A stretch of DNA of 64,000 bases from an uncultured Burkholderiales bacterium (lineage in GTDB: Bacteria > Pseudomonadota > Gammaproteobacteria > Burkholderiales > Burkholderiaceae_C). The notes under the pieces are model-generated. The model worked only from the letters and a program-made list of their open reading frames with translations. It was not told the origin of the DNA and did no database searches. The DNA lies in assembly GCA_943908475.1 (NCBI GenBank), contig CALTTG010000005.1, forward strand, positions 61,244-125,243. Direction: 5' to 3'. Every line of letters starts with the position of its first letter. The first letter of the stretch is position 1. Positions 43,710 to 52,422 of this stretch are shown piece by piece. Made by a program: the position numbers and the translations under genes.

Positions 43710-44735
43710 TCAGGGCGACGGGGTGAACCCCATGGGCGTTCGGCGCAGCCCGGCATCGGGCAGGTCGGCCACCGTCAGGGCATCACGCCCGTCCAGCTTG
43801 GCGTTCCCAAACGCCGTCATGAGGGCCCGCCGCATTTCGCGCGGCGCCCAGTGCGCCATGGCACTGAGCACGTCGTCGGACGGCTCAGGGTCGAACCGCT
43901 GTCCCCAGGCGTGGTCGGCCCGAATGCTGCGGTACAGCTTGGCGGCGATCTGGCGTGCCGCGGCCTCGTCCGGCGCCTCGATTTCGAACACGTTGACCCG
44001 GTTGAGGATGGGGTCGGGGATGGCGCGTGCGTCGTTGGCCGTGGCCACCCAGATGACCTGGCTGGCATCGATGGGCACCTCGGCAAACTCGTCGATGAAG
44101 CTGTGGGCCGTGTCGTGCTCCAACAAGCTGTAGAGCGATCCCAGAGGGTCGTACGCGTGCTCGCCACCGGCCTTGTCGATCTCGTCGACCACCATGACGG
44201 GGTTGGCGTATTGCCCTTCCACCAAGGTCTCAAACACTTTGCCCGCCCGGGCGCCCTTCCACTGGCTGGACGCCCCCGACAACACCCAGCCGGCGGTCAT
44301 GGAGCTCATGGACATGAACCCCAGGCCGGTCCCCAGCAGTTGCGAGACCTCGCGCGCAAAGTGGGTCTTGCCCACGCCCGGCGGCCCCAGCAAGAGCATG
44401 GGCGTGATCTCCAAGGCATCGTGGCTGTCGGCACACAGGGCCAACTGGCGCCGCAGGTCATCGAGCACCTCGTGAAAGTTGGGCAGCTCGTCGTACAAAT
44501 GCTCCATCGCGGGCAAACCTGAAGGCTTGACCTGGAAGCGATCCGGGCCTTTTTCAAGCATGCGCTCGTAGGTGGCCCGCAAAGATTCGTGCTCGCGGGG
44601 CGCCAGTTTGCCCAAGCGCTTTTCCACCTCTTCGAGGCGGTAGACGTGGCGCATGTGCGCAATCGGGATCCGTCCCCGATGGCCCGCATCCGCCATGGTC
44701 ATGAGTTCACTGCCGACATTGCCAGACTGACCCAT
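43710..44735 (-). CDS. Lon-like AAA+ ATPase without protease domain
   Basis: 341 residues from ATG 44735, with an excellent SD (GGAGG, seven bases upstream). N-terminal helical region with HESLRATYERMLEKGP, then AAA+ core: Walker A LGPPGVGKTH near 115-124, Walker B VMVVDEIDKA near 177-186, sensor-1 type WVATANDARAIP near 228-239, arginine region ILNRVNVFEI near 243-252 and sensor-2 APREMRRAL near 300-308. It resembles the ATPase part of Lon but has no Ser-Lys peptidase domain. Likely a remodelling ATPase or chaperone; partner unknown. Divergent from the hybrid kinase gene, 123 bp away. Confidence 0.85.
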   Translation of the reverse strand: MGQSGNVGSELMTMADAGHRGRIPIAHMRHVYRLEEVEKRLGKLAPREHESLRATYERMLEKGPDRFQVKPSGLPAMEHLYDELPNFHEVLDDLRRQLALCADSHDALEITPMLLLGPPGVGKTHFAREVSQLLGTGLGFMSMSSMTAGWVLSGASSQWKGARAGKVFETLVEGQYANPVMVVDEIDKAGGEHAYDPLGSLYSLLEHDTAHSFIDEFAEVPIDASQVIWVATANDARAIPDPILNRVNVFEIEAPDEAAARQIAAKLYRSIRADHAWGQRFDPEPSDDVLSAMAHWAPREMRRALMTAFGNAKLDGRDALTVADLPDAGLRRTPMGFTPSP

Positions 44736-44858
44736 TGCACACCTCCGAAAAGCACGCCCCCGCAGGGCTCGTGTTCATCATTGCAGCAAAGATCCGGCAT
44801 TTTCAGCCCTTGAACAAGGGGGGCAAGTGGGCACTGTTCACGAAGCCGACCTCGGACA

Positions 44859-47261
44859 ATGATCAGCTGCATGAACTTGCCTCCGCAATCACCCCCAACT
44901 GCGCCGTCCACGCCGCCTCGCAAGGCCTGGTGGGTGCAACTGTGGCTGGTGGTCTGTTTCGTGGCGGTCATGGGCGCAGGCTGGTTGCTCGACACCCTGA
45001 CACCGCTGCCCCCCTCGGCCCCCGAGGTGAAATGGGGAGAGGTTCGCTTCACCTGGATGAGTCCCACCTTGCGCGAACCCCAGCCGCCCGAGCAAGTGGT
45101 GACGCTGCCGGATGGCTGGCTCGCCCGCGGCCTGCCCGCATCGGGCATGGGCCAGTACCGCTTCGGGTTTGAACTGCTGCCCGACGCCCCCTTGTCCAAA
45201 GAAGCACCCTGGCTGCTGCGCATCGACCACCTGTGCAGCCAGCACCGACTGGTGCTCAACGACGAGGTGATCGCCAACACGTTTCCTGACGAGCACATGC
45301 GCGGCCACATGGGGCCCGGGCTCATCAGCATTGCCCCACGGGCGCTGCGCCCCGGCCAGAACGAGCTGATCGTCGAGGTCTCTTGCCTGATTCAGGGCGG
45401 ACTCACCCCGGTGGCCCTGGCGCCTCAACGCGACTTGCTGCCCTCGTTCGAAAAGCGCCAGTGGCTGACCGTGAAGCTGCCCATGGCCATCAACATGATC
45501 GGCTTGTCGTTCGGGCTTCTGCTGCTCCTGCTGTGGTGGCGCGATGGCCATGCCACCGTGGGTCTCTTGGGCGTGGTCACGGTGGTGGGCTGCTTGCGCA
45601 ATGTGTCGTACTTCATGCTGCCCGACCTGGAGCGATTCTCCAGCCTGCTGAGCTGGCTGCATTTCACCGCCCACACGGTCATGGCGTCGGTGTTCGGTCT
45701 GTTCGCCCTGTCGTTCACCCAGGCCACCACGCGCTGGCTGCACCGGCTGTTCTGGGGTGTGCTGCTCCTGTTCCCCTTGGTGGCCCTGCTGGCCTTGCCG
45801 CTGGACCCCCAACTGACCCTCGTGCGCAACGTGGGACAACTGGCATTGGTGTTCCTGATCGCACCCAGCCTGTGGTTGCTGGCGCGCAGCAGTTGGAATT
45901 GGGGCATGGTGTCCACCCTGTCGTTCTCCCTGGGCGCGTTGGCGATCACCCTGGCCGCGGTGCGTGACTACTTCATCATCCGTTTGCTGGGCGATCCTGC
46001 CGCGATCTATTGGATGTCCTTCTGTTTCCCTCTGGCCTTGCCAGGCCTGTACCTGGTGATGACCGAGCGCTACACCCGAACGCTGCTGAACGTCACGCGC
46101 GACAAGGCCGTGCTCGAAGCCCGTGTGCAAGAGCGCACGGCCCAACTGGAGGCGGCCAATGCCGCCAAAACCCACTTCCTGGCGGCGGCCAGCCACGACC
46201 TTCGGCAACCGATGGTGGCCATCGGGCTGATCTCCGGACTGCTCAAAGACCGCATCAAAGAGCCCGAACTGCAGGGGCTGACCGAGCGACTTCTGGAGGC
46301 CGTGGACGCGATGGAGAATCTGCTGAGTCGCTTGCTGGACCTGTCGCGGCTGGAGGCTGGGGCGGTGGAACTCCACCCGCAGCGTGTCAGCCTGCAGTCG
46401 CTGTTCGATGCGATTGCGGCACACGAGCGCGACTCGGCGCAGGCCAAAGGGCTGGAGATCACGCTGCGAGCCCATCACGCGGCCGTCTGGTGCGACCCCA
46501 TGCTGCTCGAGCAGGTGCTTCGCAACTTGGTCGGCAACGCCGTGCGCTACACCCGAGAAGGTCGCATTCTGGTGTGTGCTCGCCGAAGGGGGCACCAGTG
46601 GCTGGTGCAGGTGTGGGACACGGGCATCGGCATCGCCGAAGCCGATCAGCGCCGCATCTTCGACGACTTCGTTCAGCTCGACAACCCCGGGCGACATGCC
46701 CACGGCGGCCTGGGTCTGGGCCTGGCCCTGGTGCAGCGCGCGGCACGGCTTCTGGGCACCGAGGTCAAGGTGCAATCTCGCCCGGGTCATGGCTCGTGTT
46801 TCAGCATCTTGCTGCCGGTGGCGGGCCAGCCCCGCCCACAAGCACTGGTCGATGCGCGCGCCCCCCTTCCCGACACCGACACCCCCCTGAGGGGCCGGCA
46901 CATCCTGCTGCTGGAAGACGACGACGGCGTGCGCCTGGCGCTGGAGCGTCGCCTGCTGGCCTGGGGCGCGCGGGTCAACGCCCGCTCATCGCTGGCCGAA
47001 CTGCAGCCCCTGCTGGATCGCGACGCGTCAGCCTTCCCCGACCGCCCTGACGCCTTGCTGACCGACCTCAGCCTGCAAGATGGCTTGGGGCTGGACGCCA
47101 TGCGCCTGGCCCAAAGCACCTGGCCGGGTCTTCACACCGTGATCATCACAGGCGACACTGCCCCGGCCCAACTGCAGATGCTGGCCGATTGCGGGGCCCC
47201 GGTGCTGCACAAACCCTTCAAACCCCGAGACCTGCTGCGCGCCCTCCTGGCCGCCCACTGA
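44859..47261 (+). CDS. 7TM hybrid histidine kinase with C-terminal receiver
   Basis: 800 residues from ATG 44859 (in-frame alternative ATG 44871; no clear SD for either). One membrane segment (about 25-45), an extracytoplasmic jelly-roll-like domain (about 50-205), seven membrane helices (about 207-400), a coiled linker (about 410-435), then a kinase: H-box AASHDLRQP near 445-453, N-box NLVGNAVRY near 555, G1 DTGIGI near 586, G2 GGLGLGL near 615. The C-terminal receiver (about 675-800) has LLEDDDG, phosphoacceptor Asp in LLTDLSLQDG and Lys in HKPF. There is no output domain, so phosphate must pass on to another protein. Tandem paralogue follows at 47343. A small dyad CCCTTGAACAAGGG (44808-44821) lies upstream. 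Confidence 0.92.
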   Translation: MISCMNLPPQSPPTAPSTPPRKAWWVQLWLVVCFVAVMGAGWLLDTLTPLPPSAPEVKWGEVRFTWMSPTLREPQPPEQVVTLPDGWLARGLPASGMGQYRFGFELLPDAPLSKEAPWLLRIDHLCSQHRLVLNDEVIANTFPDEHMRGHMGPGLISIAPRALRPGQNELIVEVSCLIQGGLTPVALAPQRDLLPSFEKRQWLTVKLPMAINMIGLSFGLLLLLLWWRDGHATVGLLGVVTVVGCLRNVSYFMLPDLERFSSLLSWLHFTAHTVMASVFGLFALSFTQATTRWLHRLFWGVLLLFPLVALLALPLDPQLTLVRNVGQLALVFLIAPSLWLLARSSWNWGMVSTLSFSLGALAITLAAVRDYFIIRLLGDPAAIYWMSFCFPLALPGLYLVMTERYTRTLLNVTRDKAVLEARVQERTAQLEAANAAKTHFLAAASHDLRQPMVAIGLISGLLKDRIKEPELQGLTERLLEAVDAMENLLSRLLDLSRLEAGAVELHPQRVSLQSLFDAIAAHERDSAQAKGLEITLRAHHAAVWCDPMLLEQVLRNLVGNAVRYTREGRILVCARRRGHQWLVQVWDTGIGIAEADQRRIFDDFVQLDNPGRHAHGGLGLGLALVQRAARLLGTEVKVQSRPGHGSCFSILLPVAGQPRPQALVDARAPLPDTDTPLRGRHILLLEDDDGVRLALERRLLAWGARVNARSSLAELQPLLDRDASAFPDRPDALLTDLSLQDGLGLDAMRLAQSTWPGLHTVIITGDTAPAQLQMLADCGAPVLHKPFKPRDLLRALLAAH

Positions 47262-47270
47262 CGCGCTGTG

Positions 47271-47299
47271 GTCACATCACGTGATGGTCGGCCTACAAT
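47271..47299 (+). promoter_or_regulatory. Candidate promoter with central palindrome before second hybrid kinase
   Basis: GTCACA (47271-47276) and TACAAT (47294-47299) are separated by 17 bases, as for sigma-70. The spacer begins with a perfect 12-bp palindrome CATCACGTGATG (47275-47286), a likely operator. The whole lies in the 81-bp gap between the two paralogous kinase genes. Confidence 0.45.
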
Positions 47300-47342
47300 C
47301 CGCGACCAACACAATCCTCAGGGCACCCGACGGGAGTCATCC

Positions 47343-49778
47343 ATGGGCCAATCTGCGGCGCCGACCGAATCGCCATTGGGCTTGCGCACGCCCATCCTCC
47401 ACGCCCGTCCGCGAAGCCTGCTGGCGCTGTTGGGCTGGCTGGTGCTGGCCACCGTGATCAGCCTGACCGCCTGGGCGCTCAAGCCCTTGCTGGTGGACAA
47501 GGCCTCGGACGAGATCGTGCAAGTGCGCAGCATCCAGTTCCGCATGGTGCCCAACGACCGACAAGCCGGCACCGACTGGCAGCCCGTCACCTTCCCTGAC
47601 ACCTGGCCGGCTCGGGGGCAAAAAGGCGCGGGCACGGGCCGCTACGACATTCGGTTCGACGTCACCGCCCCGCCAGCCACACGCAGCCCGGGCGTCTGGG
47701 CCATCCGCATCGACCGCCTCAGTTTCCAGCACGAGATCTGGCTCAACGGCCACCTCATTCGGGCCGAGCTCGATGACAAGGGCGCCTATGGGCGCCCACT
47801 GGCTTACCTGATTCAAGTGCCACCGCAGCTGCTCAACGTGGGCAGCAACCGGCTGGAAATTCAAGTGCACCACGGCAGCATGGGCGGCTTGTCGGCCCCC
47901 ATCATCGGACCGGCGGCCCAAGTGGCGCCGGGTCACCGCGCGCAGGTCTTCCTGACCGAAGTGCTGCCGCTGACCGTGAACGTGGTGTCGGCCGCTTTTT
48001 CGCTCTTCCTCATCCTGATCTGGCTGCGGCGCCCCAGCGAAACCGCGCTGGGCATGCTCGGGTTGCTCAGCCTGGCCGTGTCGGTGCGCAACGCCACCTA
48101 CTACATGCCCCACGGCATGAGCCTGCCGCCTGACCTGCGCACCTGGTTCTACGTGGTCGCCCAAAACACCAACACCGTGTTGCTGGGCGCGTTCGCCCTG
48201 GCCATGGCCGGCCGGCGTTGGCCGACGTTTGAGCGCATCTTGTGGACGGCCCTGATCGCCGTGCCCGTGGTCAGCGGGCTGGCCGCCGCCATGGGCCATG
48301 TGGCCGAGGCCCGTGCCTTCATCTACCCCGCGCTGATTGGGCTGATGCTGCCGACCCTGCACCTGCTCTTGCGCGTGCCTCGGCAAATCGGGGGCGCCGC
48401 CAGCGTGGGCATGGTGCTGGGCATCGCCATCTCGCTGGTGGCCGCGGTGCACGACTACCTGCGCTTGCAAGGCATGGTGTCGGTCATGGACACGTATTGG
48501 ATGACCATGGCCACGCCCATCACCCTGGGCTTTTACAGCGTCATCGTCGTCTCCCGGTTCGTGCAAGCCGTCACCACCGTGGAGCAATACGCCGTCACGC
48601 TGGAGGCCAAAGTCATCGAACGCACGGCCGAACTGGAAGCGGCGAACGCAGCCAAGGGCCACTTCCTGGCGGCCGCCAGCCACGACCTGCGCCAACCCGT
48701 GGCCGCCGTGGGCCTGCTGGCCGGCCTGCTCAAGGAGAAGCTCAAAGGGGGCATGCTGGCCGAGTTGACCGTTCGGCTGACCCAGGCCGTGCGTTCCATG
48801 GAAAACCTGCTCAGTGGTTTGCTGGACCTCTCTCGGCTGGAGGCCGGTGCCATCAAGCCCCATCCTCAGCCGGTGCCCATGCACGACCTGCTGCAGCGCA
48901 TTGCCCTGCATGAAACCGAGGGGGCCAAGGTCAAGGGGCTTCGGTTGAGGGTTCACCCCACGCGCGCCGTGGCCTACAGCGACCCGGTGCTGCTCGAACA
49001 GATGGTGCGCAACCTCATCGGCAACGCCATTCGCTACACCAACGCGGGGGGCGTGCTGGTCGGCGTGCGTCCTTTGGGGTCCAGGCTGTCCATCGAGGTG
49101 TGGGACACCGGCGGCGGCATTGCGCCCAAAGACCAAAAGCGCATCTTCGAAGACTTCGTTCAGTTGGGCAACCCTGAGCGCAACCAGGCTCGGGGGCTGG
49201 GCTTGGGCCTGGGCATCGTGCAACGGGCCTCACGCCTGCTCGATCACCCCATTTCCCTGGACTCTCGCGTGGGACGGGGCACGGTCTTTCGCATCAGTGT
49301 GCCGATGGCACGCCAACAGGCCATGTCCGCCGACGTGAAAGACCCCATCCAGGTCGTGGCCGGCAAACCCTTGATCGACCGCCACATCGCCGTGCTGGAA
49401 GACGACGACGCCGTGCGCATGGCCATGACGCTGCGCCTGAAAGAATGGGGGGCCCACGTGTCGGCGCTGCACTCGCTGGAAGACCTCGACGAATTGCTCT
49501 GCCGCGTCATGCACCTGGACATGCTAATCACCGACCACCGCCTGTGTGATGGCAACAGCCTGCAGGCCATCGACTTGGCCCGCGCTCGCCACCCCCGCCT
49601 GCCGGCGCTGGTGGTGACGGGGGACACCGCCGCTGAAGACATCAAGGCCCTGCTGCACGTGGGCGCTCCCGTGCTGCACAAGCCGTTCCAGGCGGACGGA
49701 CTGTTGAGGGTGATTCAGCTGCAGCTGTCGATTCAGCCGTCCGCCGACCTCACTTCACCCAAGTGTTCATCTGCATGA
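47343..49778 (+). CDS. 7TM hybrid histidine kinase with C-terminal receiver (paralogue)
   Basis: 811 residues from ATG 47343 with GGGAG at 47332-47336; the longer frame to 47268 crosses the candidate promoter. Same order as its neighbour: membrane segment (about 28-48), extracytoplasmic domain (about 55-205) sharing the pattern of WAIRIDRLSFQHEIWLNG with RIDHLCSQHRLVLND of the paralogue, seven helices (about 215-400), kinase with AASHDLRQP near 445, NLIGNAIRY near 557, DTGGGI near 590 and RGLGLGLG near 618, and a receiver with LEDDDAVR, phosphoacceptor Asp in LITDHRLCDG and Lys in LHKPF. Overlaps the convergent gspF end by 29 bp. Probably arose by tandem duplication and then diverged in sensing. 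Confidence 0.92.
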   Translation: MGQSAAPTESPLGLRTPILHARPRSLLALLGWLVLATVISLTAWALKPLLVDKASDEIVQVRSIQFRMVPNDRQAGTDWQPVTFPDTWPARGQKGAGTGRYDIRFDVTAPPATRSPGVWAIRIDRLSFQHEIWLNGHLIRAELDDKGAYGRPLAYLIQVPPQLLNVGSNRLEIQVHHGSMGGLSAPIIGPAAQVAPGHRAQVFLTEVLPLTVNVVSAAFSLFLILIWLRRPSETALGMLGLLSLAVSVRNATYYMPHGMSLPPDLRTWFYVVAQNTNTVLLGAFALAMAGRRWPTFERILWTALIAVPVVSGLAAAMGHVAEARAFIYPALIGLMLPTLHLLLRVPRQIGGAASVGMVLGIAISLVAAVHDYLRLQGMVSVMDTYWMTMATPITLGFYSVIVVSRFVQAVTTVEQYAVTLEAKVIERTAELEAANAAKGHFLAAASHDLRQPVAAVGLLAGLLKEKLKGGMLAELTVRLTQAVRSMENLLSGLLDLSRLEAGAIKPHPQPVPMHDLLQRIALHETEGAKVKGLRLRVHPTRAVAYSDPVLLEQMVRNLIGNAIRYTNAGGVLVGVRPLGSRLSIEVWDTGGGIAPKDQKRIFEDFVQLGNPERNQARGLGLGLGIVQRASRLLDHPISLDSRVGRGTVFRISVPMARQQAMSADVKDPIQVVAGKPLIDRHIAVLEDDDAVRMAMTLRLKEWGAHVSALHSLEDLDELLCRVMHLDMLITDHRLCDGNSLQAIDLARARHPRLPALVVTGDTAAEDIKALLHVGAPVLHKPFQADGLLRVIQLQLSIQPSADLTSPKCSSA

Positions 49779-50970
49779 TGGGCAACATCACCGACATCAC
49801 GATCAGCATCACCATCAGGCCCATGACCACGATCAGCAAGGGCTCGAGCACCGTGGCAATGGCCAGCGCCTTGCGCTGAACCTCGGTGGACAACTGGGTC
49901 GCGGCACGCTGCAACATCACCGGCAACTGCCCCGTCTGCTCGCCCAACCGGGCGAACATGGACAACAAGCCCGGGAAGCGTTTCTTGGCGGCCAAGGCCG
50001 AGGCCAACGGCGCCCCTTCGCGCACCTGGACCAGGGCATCGAGGGCATCGGCACGCATGGCCCGGTTCGACAAGGTCTCGGCGGCCGCCTGCAACGCCTT
50101 CAGGATCGGCACCCCCGAGCCCGCCAGCATGGCCAGCGTGCCGGCAAAGCGGGCCGCGTTGTAGCCCCGTGACAGGCGACCAATCAGGGGCAGCCCCAAC
50201 CAGGCCGAATCGAACTTCAAACGGAAATCTTCGTTGCGCAAGGCCACGGCCAAGCCGCCGCCACCCGCCACCAACATCAGCAGCATCAGCCACCCCCAGT
50301 TGCGCATCAAGGCACTCAGGCCGAGCATGAACTGGGTCAGGAAGGGCAAGGCCCGCTTGCTGCTGGAAAACACTTCGGCCACCTGGGGCACCACAAACAC
50401 CAGCAGCGCCACCACGATGACGACGGCAAACACCGACACCACGGCGGGGTAGAGGGTGGCGCCAATCAGTTTGGATTTGAGCATCTGCTGCTCTTCCAGG
50501 TCGGTGGCGAGCTTCTCCAGCACCACGCCCAACTGACCGCTTTGCTCGCCAGCGGCGACCACCCCACGGTAGACGTCGTCAAACTCTTTGGGCGAACCAG
50601 CCAGCGCCTGCGCGAATGGCGCGCCCGCATTGACCTCCGAGCGCAAATGCGCCACGAGTTCTCGCTGCTTGGGGTTTTCCGCTTCGTCGGCCAAGGCCGT
50701 GAGCGCACGCTCGAGCGGCAAGCCCGCAACCACCAACCCCGAGAGCTGCCGCGTCCAGATCGACAGGTCGTCCGGCTTGAACACGCGGCCGGCAAACAGC
50801 ACGATGCCTTGCGACTGGGCATCGGCCCCCACTTGCACCGCGTCCACCTTGAGGGGCACCATGTGCTGGGCGCGCAGTTGGGCACGGGCCGATTTGGGGT
50901 TGTCGGCATCGACCAGACCGGTGACGGTCTTGCCCGATGCATCCAGCGCTTCGAAGCGGAAGGCAGCCAT
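49750..50970 (-). CDS. gspF: Type II secretion inner-membrane platform protein GspF
   Basis: 406 residues. Two copies of the GspF/PilC helical domain (about 70-195 and 270-395) separated by membrane segments near 168-195 and 222-243, with a third near 372-395, the standard topology. Landmarks: FRFEALDASGK at the start, GVPILKALQAAAETLSN in the second domain, EPLLIVVMGLMVM near the end. It forms the inner-membrane platform working with GspE. Last gene of the leftward gsp operon, 15 bp behind gspE; its 3' end overlaps the convergent kinase gene. Confidence 0.96.
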   Translation of the reverse strand: MAAFRFEALDASGKTVTGLVDADNPKSARAQLRAQHMVPLKVDAVQVGADAQSQGIVLFAGRVFKPDDLSIWTRQLSGLVVAGLPLERALTALADEAENPKQRELVAHLRSEVNAGAPFAQALAGSPKEFDDVYRGVVAAGEQSGQLGVVLEKLATDLEEQQMLKSKLIGATLYPAVVSVFAVVIVVALLVFVVPQVAEVFSSSKRALPFLTQFMLGLSALMRNWGWLMLLMLVAGGGGLAVALRNEDFRLKFDSAWLGLPLIGRLSRGYNAARFAGTLAMLAGSGVPILKALQAAAETLSNRAMRADALDALVQVREGAPLASALAAKKRFPGLLSMFARLGEQTGQLPVMLQRAATQLSTEVQRKALAIATVLEPLLIVVMGLMVMLIVMSVMLPIMQMNTWVK

Positions 50971-50985
50971 GTCTGTTCCTGCGCC

Positions 50986-52413
50986 TTATTCGCGCGTGAC
51001 GCGCAACACTTCTTCCAGCGAGGTCACGCCCTCGGCCACCAGCCGGTCGCCATCGTCGCGCATGGTCTTCATGCCGCCGCTCTTTTGCGCCACCTCGAAC
51101 AACTTGGCCTCGGCCGCCTGGGCGTGGATCAGGCCGCGAATTTCATCGTCGGCCACCATGAGCTCGTACACCCCGGTTCGCCCCTTGTAGCCCGTCATGC
51201 CGCACTCGGGGCAGCCCACGGGGTGATAGCGGCCGTGGTCGTCCTGGCGTTTGCAATGCGGGCACAGCTTGCGCACCAGGCGCTGGGCCAGCACACCCAG
51301 CAGCGAGCTCGACAGCAAGAAGGGCTCGATGCCCATGTCGGTCAGGCGGGTGACCGCGCTGGGCGCGTCGTTGGTGTGCAAGGTGGCGAGCACCAAGTGA
51401 CCTGTCAGCGAGGCCTGAACGGCAATCTGTGCGGTTTCGAAGTCGCGGATTTCACCGATCATGATGACGTCCGGGTCTTGCCGCAAGATGGCGCGCAGGG
51501 CCTTGGCGAACGTGAGGTCGATGCGGGCATTCACCTGCGTCTGACCGATGCCGGGCAGCTCGTACTCGACCGGGTCTTCCACCGTCAGCACGTTGGTGGT
51601 GGCGGCATCGACCGTGGCCAACCCGGCGTACAGCGTGGTGGTTTTGCCCGAACCGGTCGGCCCCGTGACCAGCACGATGCCGTGGGGCTGACGCAGCAAA
51701 CGCTTGAACTTGTCGAGCGAGTCACCGCTCATGCCCAGCGATTCGAGGGTGAATTTGTTGGCGTCGCCCTTGTCCAAAATCCGCAGCACTGCCCGCTCGC
51801 CGTGGGCCGAGGGCAAGGTGGACACCCGCACGTCCACCGCACGTCCGCCGATGCGCAGGCTGATGCGGCCGTCTTGCGGCAAGCGCTTCTCGGAGATGTC
51901 GAGCTCGGCCATGATCTTCAGGCGCGAGATCAGGGCGGCGTGCAGGGCCTTGTTGGGCTGCACCACCTCGCGCAGCGTGCCGTCCACCCGAAAGCGCACG
52001 GCCGACGAGCGCTCATAAGGCTCGATGTGGATGTCCGACGCCCCATCTTTCGCCGCCTGCGTGAGCAAGGCATTGAGCATGCGGATGATGGGCGCGTCGT
52101 TGCTGGACTCCAGCAGGTCCTCCACGGCCGGCAGGTCCTGCATCATGCGCGACAGGTCGACCGCGTTTTCCACCTCGCCGACCACGGCAGCGGCACTGCC
52201 TTCGCCGCCGGCATAGGCCGCCGCGATGCGCTGCGCCAAGGTCTCGTCGGGCTCACGCTCGATGCGGTTGACCACGAACAGGCGCATCACCTCCGACAGC
52301 GCCGACATGGACACGGCCGAGCTGGTCCACAAAGTGGTCTGGTCGCCTTCCGCCTCGATCAAGAGGCTGTTGGCCTTGGCATAGGCGTAGGGCAAAGGGT
52401 GTCGGGCAGCCAT
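50986..52413 (-). CDS. gspE: Type II secretion ATPase GspE
   Basis: 475 residues. Walker A GPTGSGKTTT near 251-260, Asp box and Walker B region with IGEIRDFETAQI near 315-326, His box LVLATLHTND near 340-349, and the tetracysteine zinc motif (CPHC, then CPEC about 15 residues later, near 383-403) of secretion ATPases. It powers pseudopilus assembly from the cytoplasmic face. N-terminal domain is compact. Lies between gspD (10 bp) and gspF (15 bp), clearly one operon. Confidence 0.97.
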   Translation of the reverse strand: MAARHPLPYAYAKANSLLIEAEGDQTTLWTSSAVSMSALSEVMRLFVVNRIEREPDETLAQRIAAAYAGGEGSAAAVVGEVENAVDLSRMMQDLPAVEDLLESSNDAPIIRMLNALLTQAAKDGASDIHIEPYERSSAVRFRVDGTLREVVQPNKALHAALISRLKIMAELDISEKRLPQDGRISLRIGGRAVDVRVSTLPSAHGERAVLRILDKGDANKFTLESLGMSGDSLDKFKRLLRQPHGIVLVTGPTGSGKTTTLYAGLATVDAATTNVLTVEDPVEYELPGIGQTQVNARIDLTFAKALRAILRQDPDVIMIGEIRDFETAQIAVQASLTGHLVLATLHTNDAPSAVTRLTDMGIEPFLLSSSLLGVLAQRLVRKLCPHCKRQDDHGRYHPVGCPECGMTGYKGRTGVYELMVADDEIRGLIHAQAAEAKLFEVAQKSGGMKTMRDDGDRLVAEGVTSLEEVLRVTRE

Positions 52414-52422
52414 GTCCGGACC

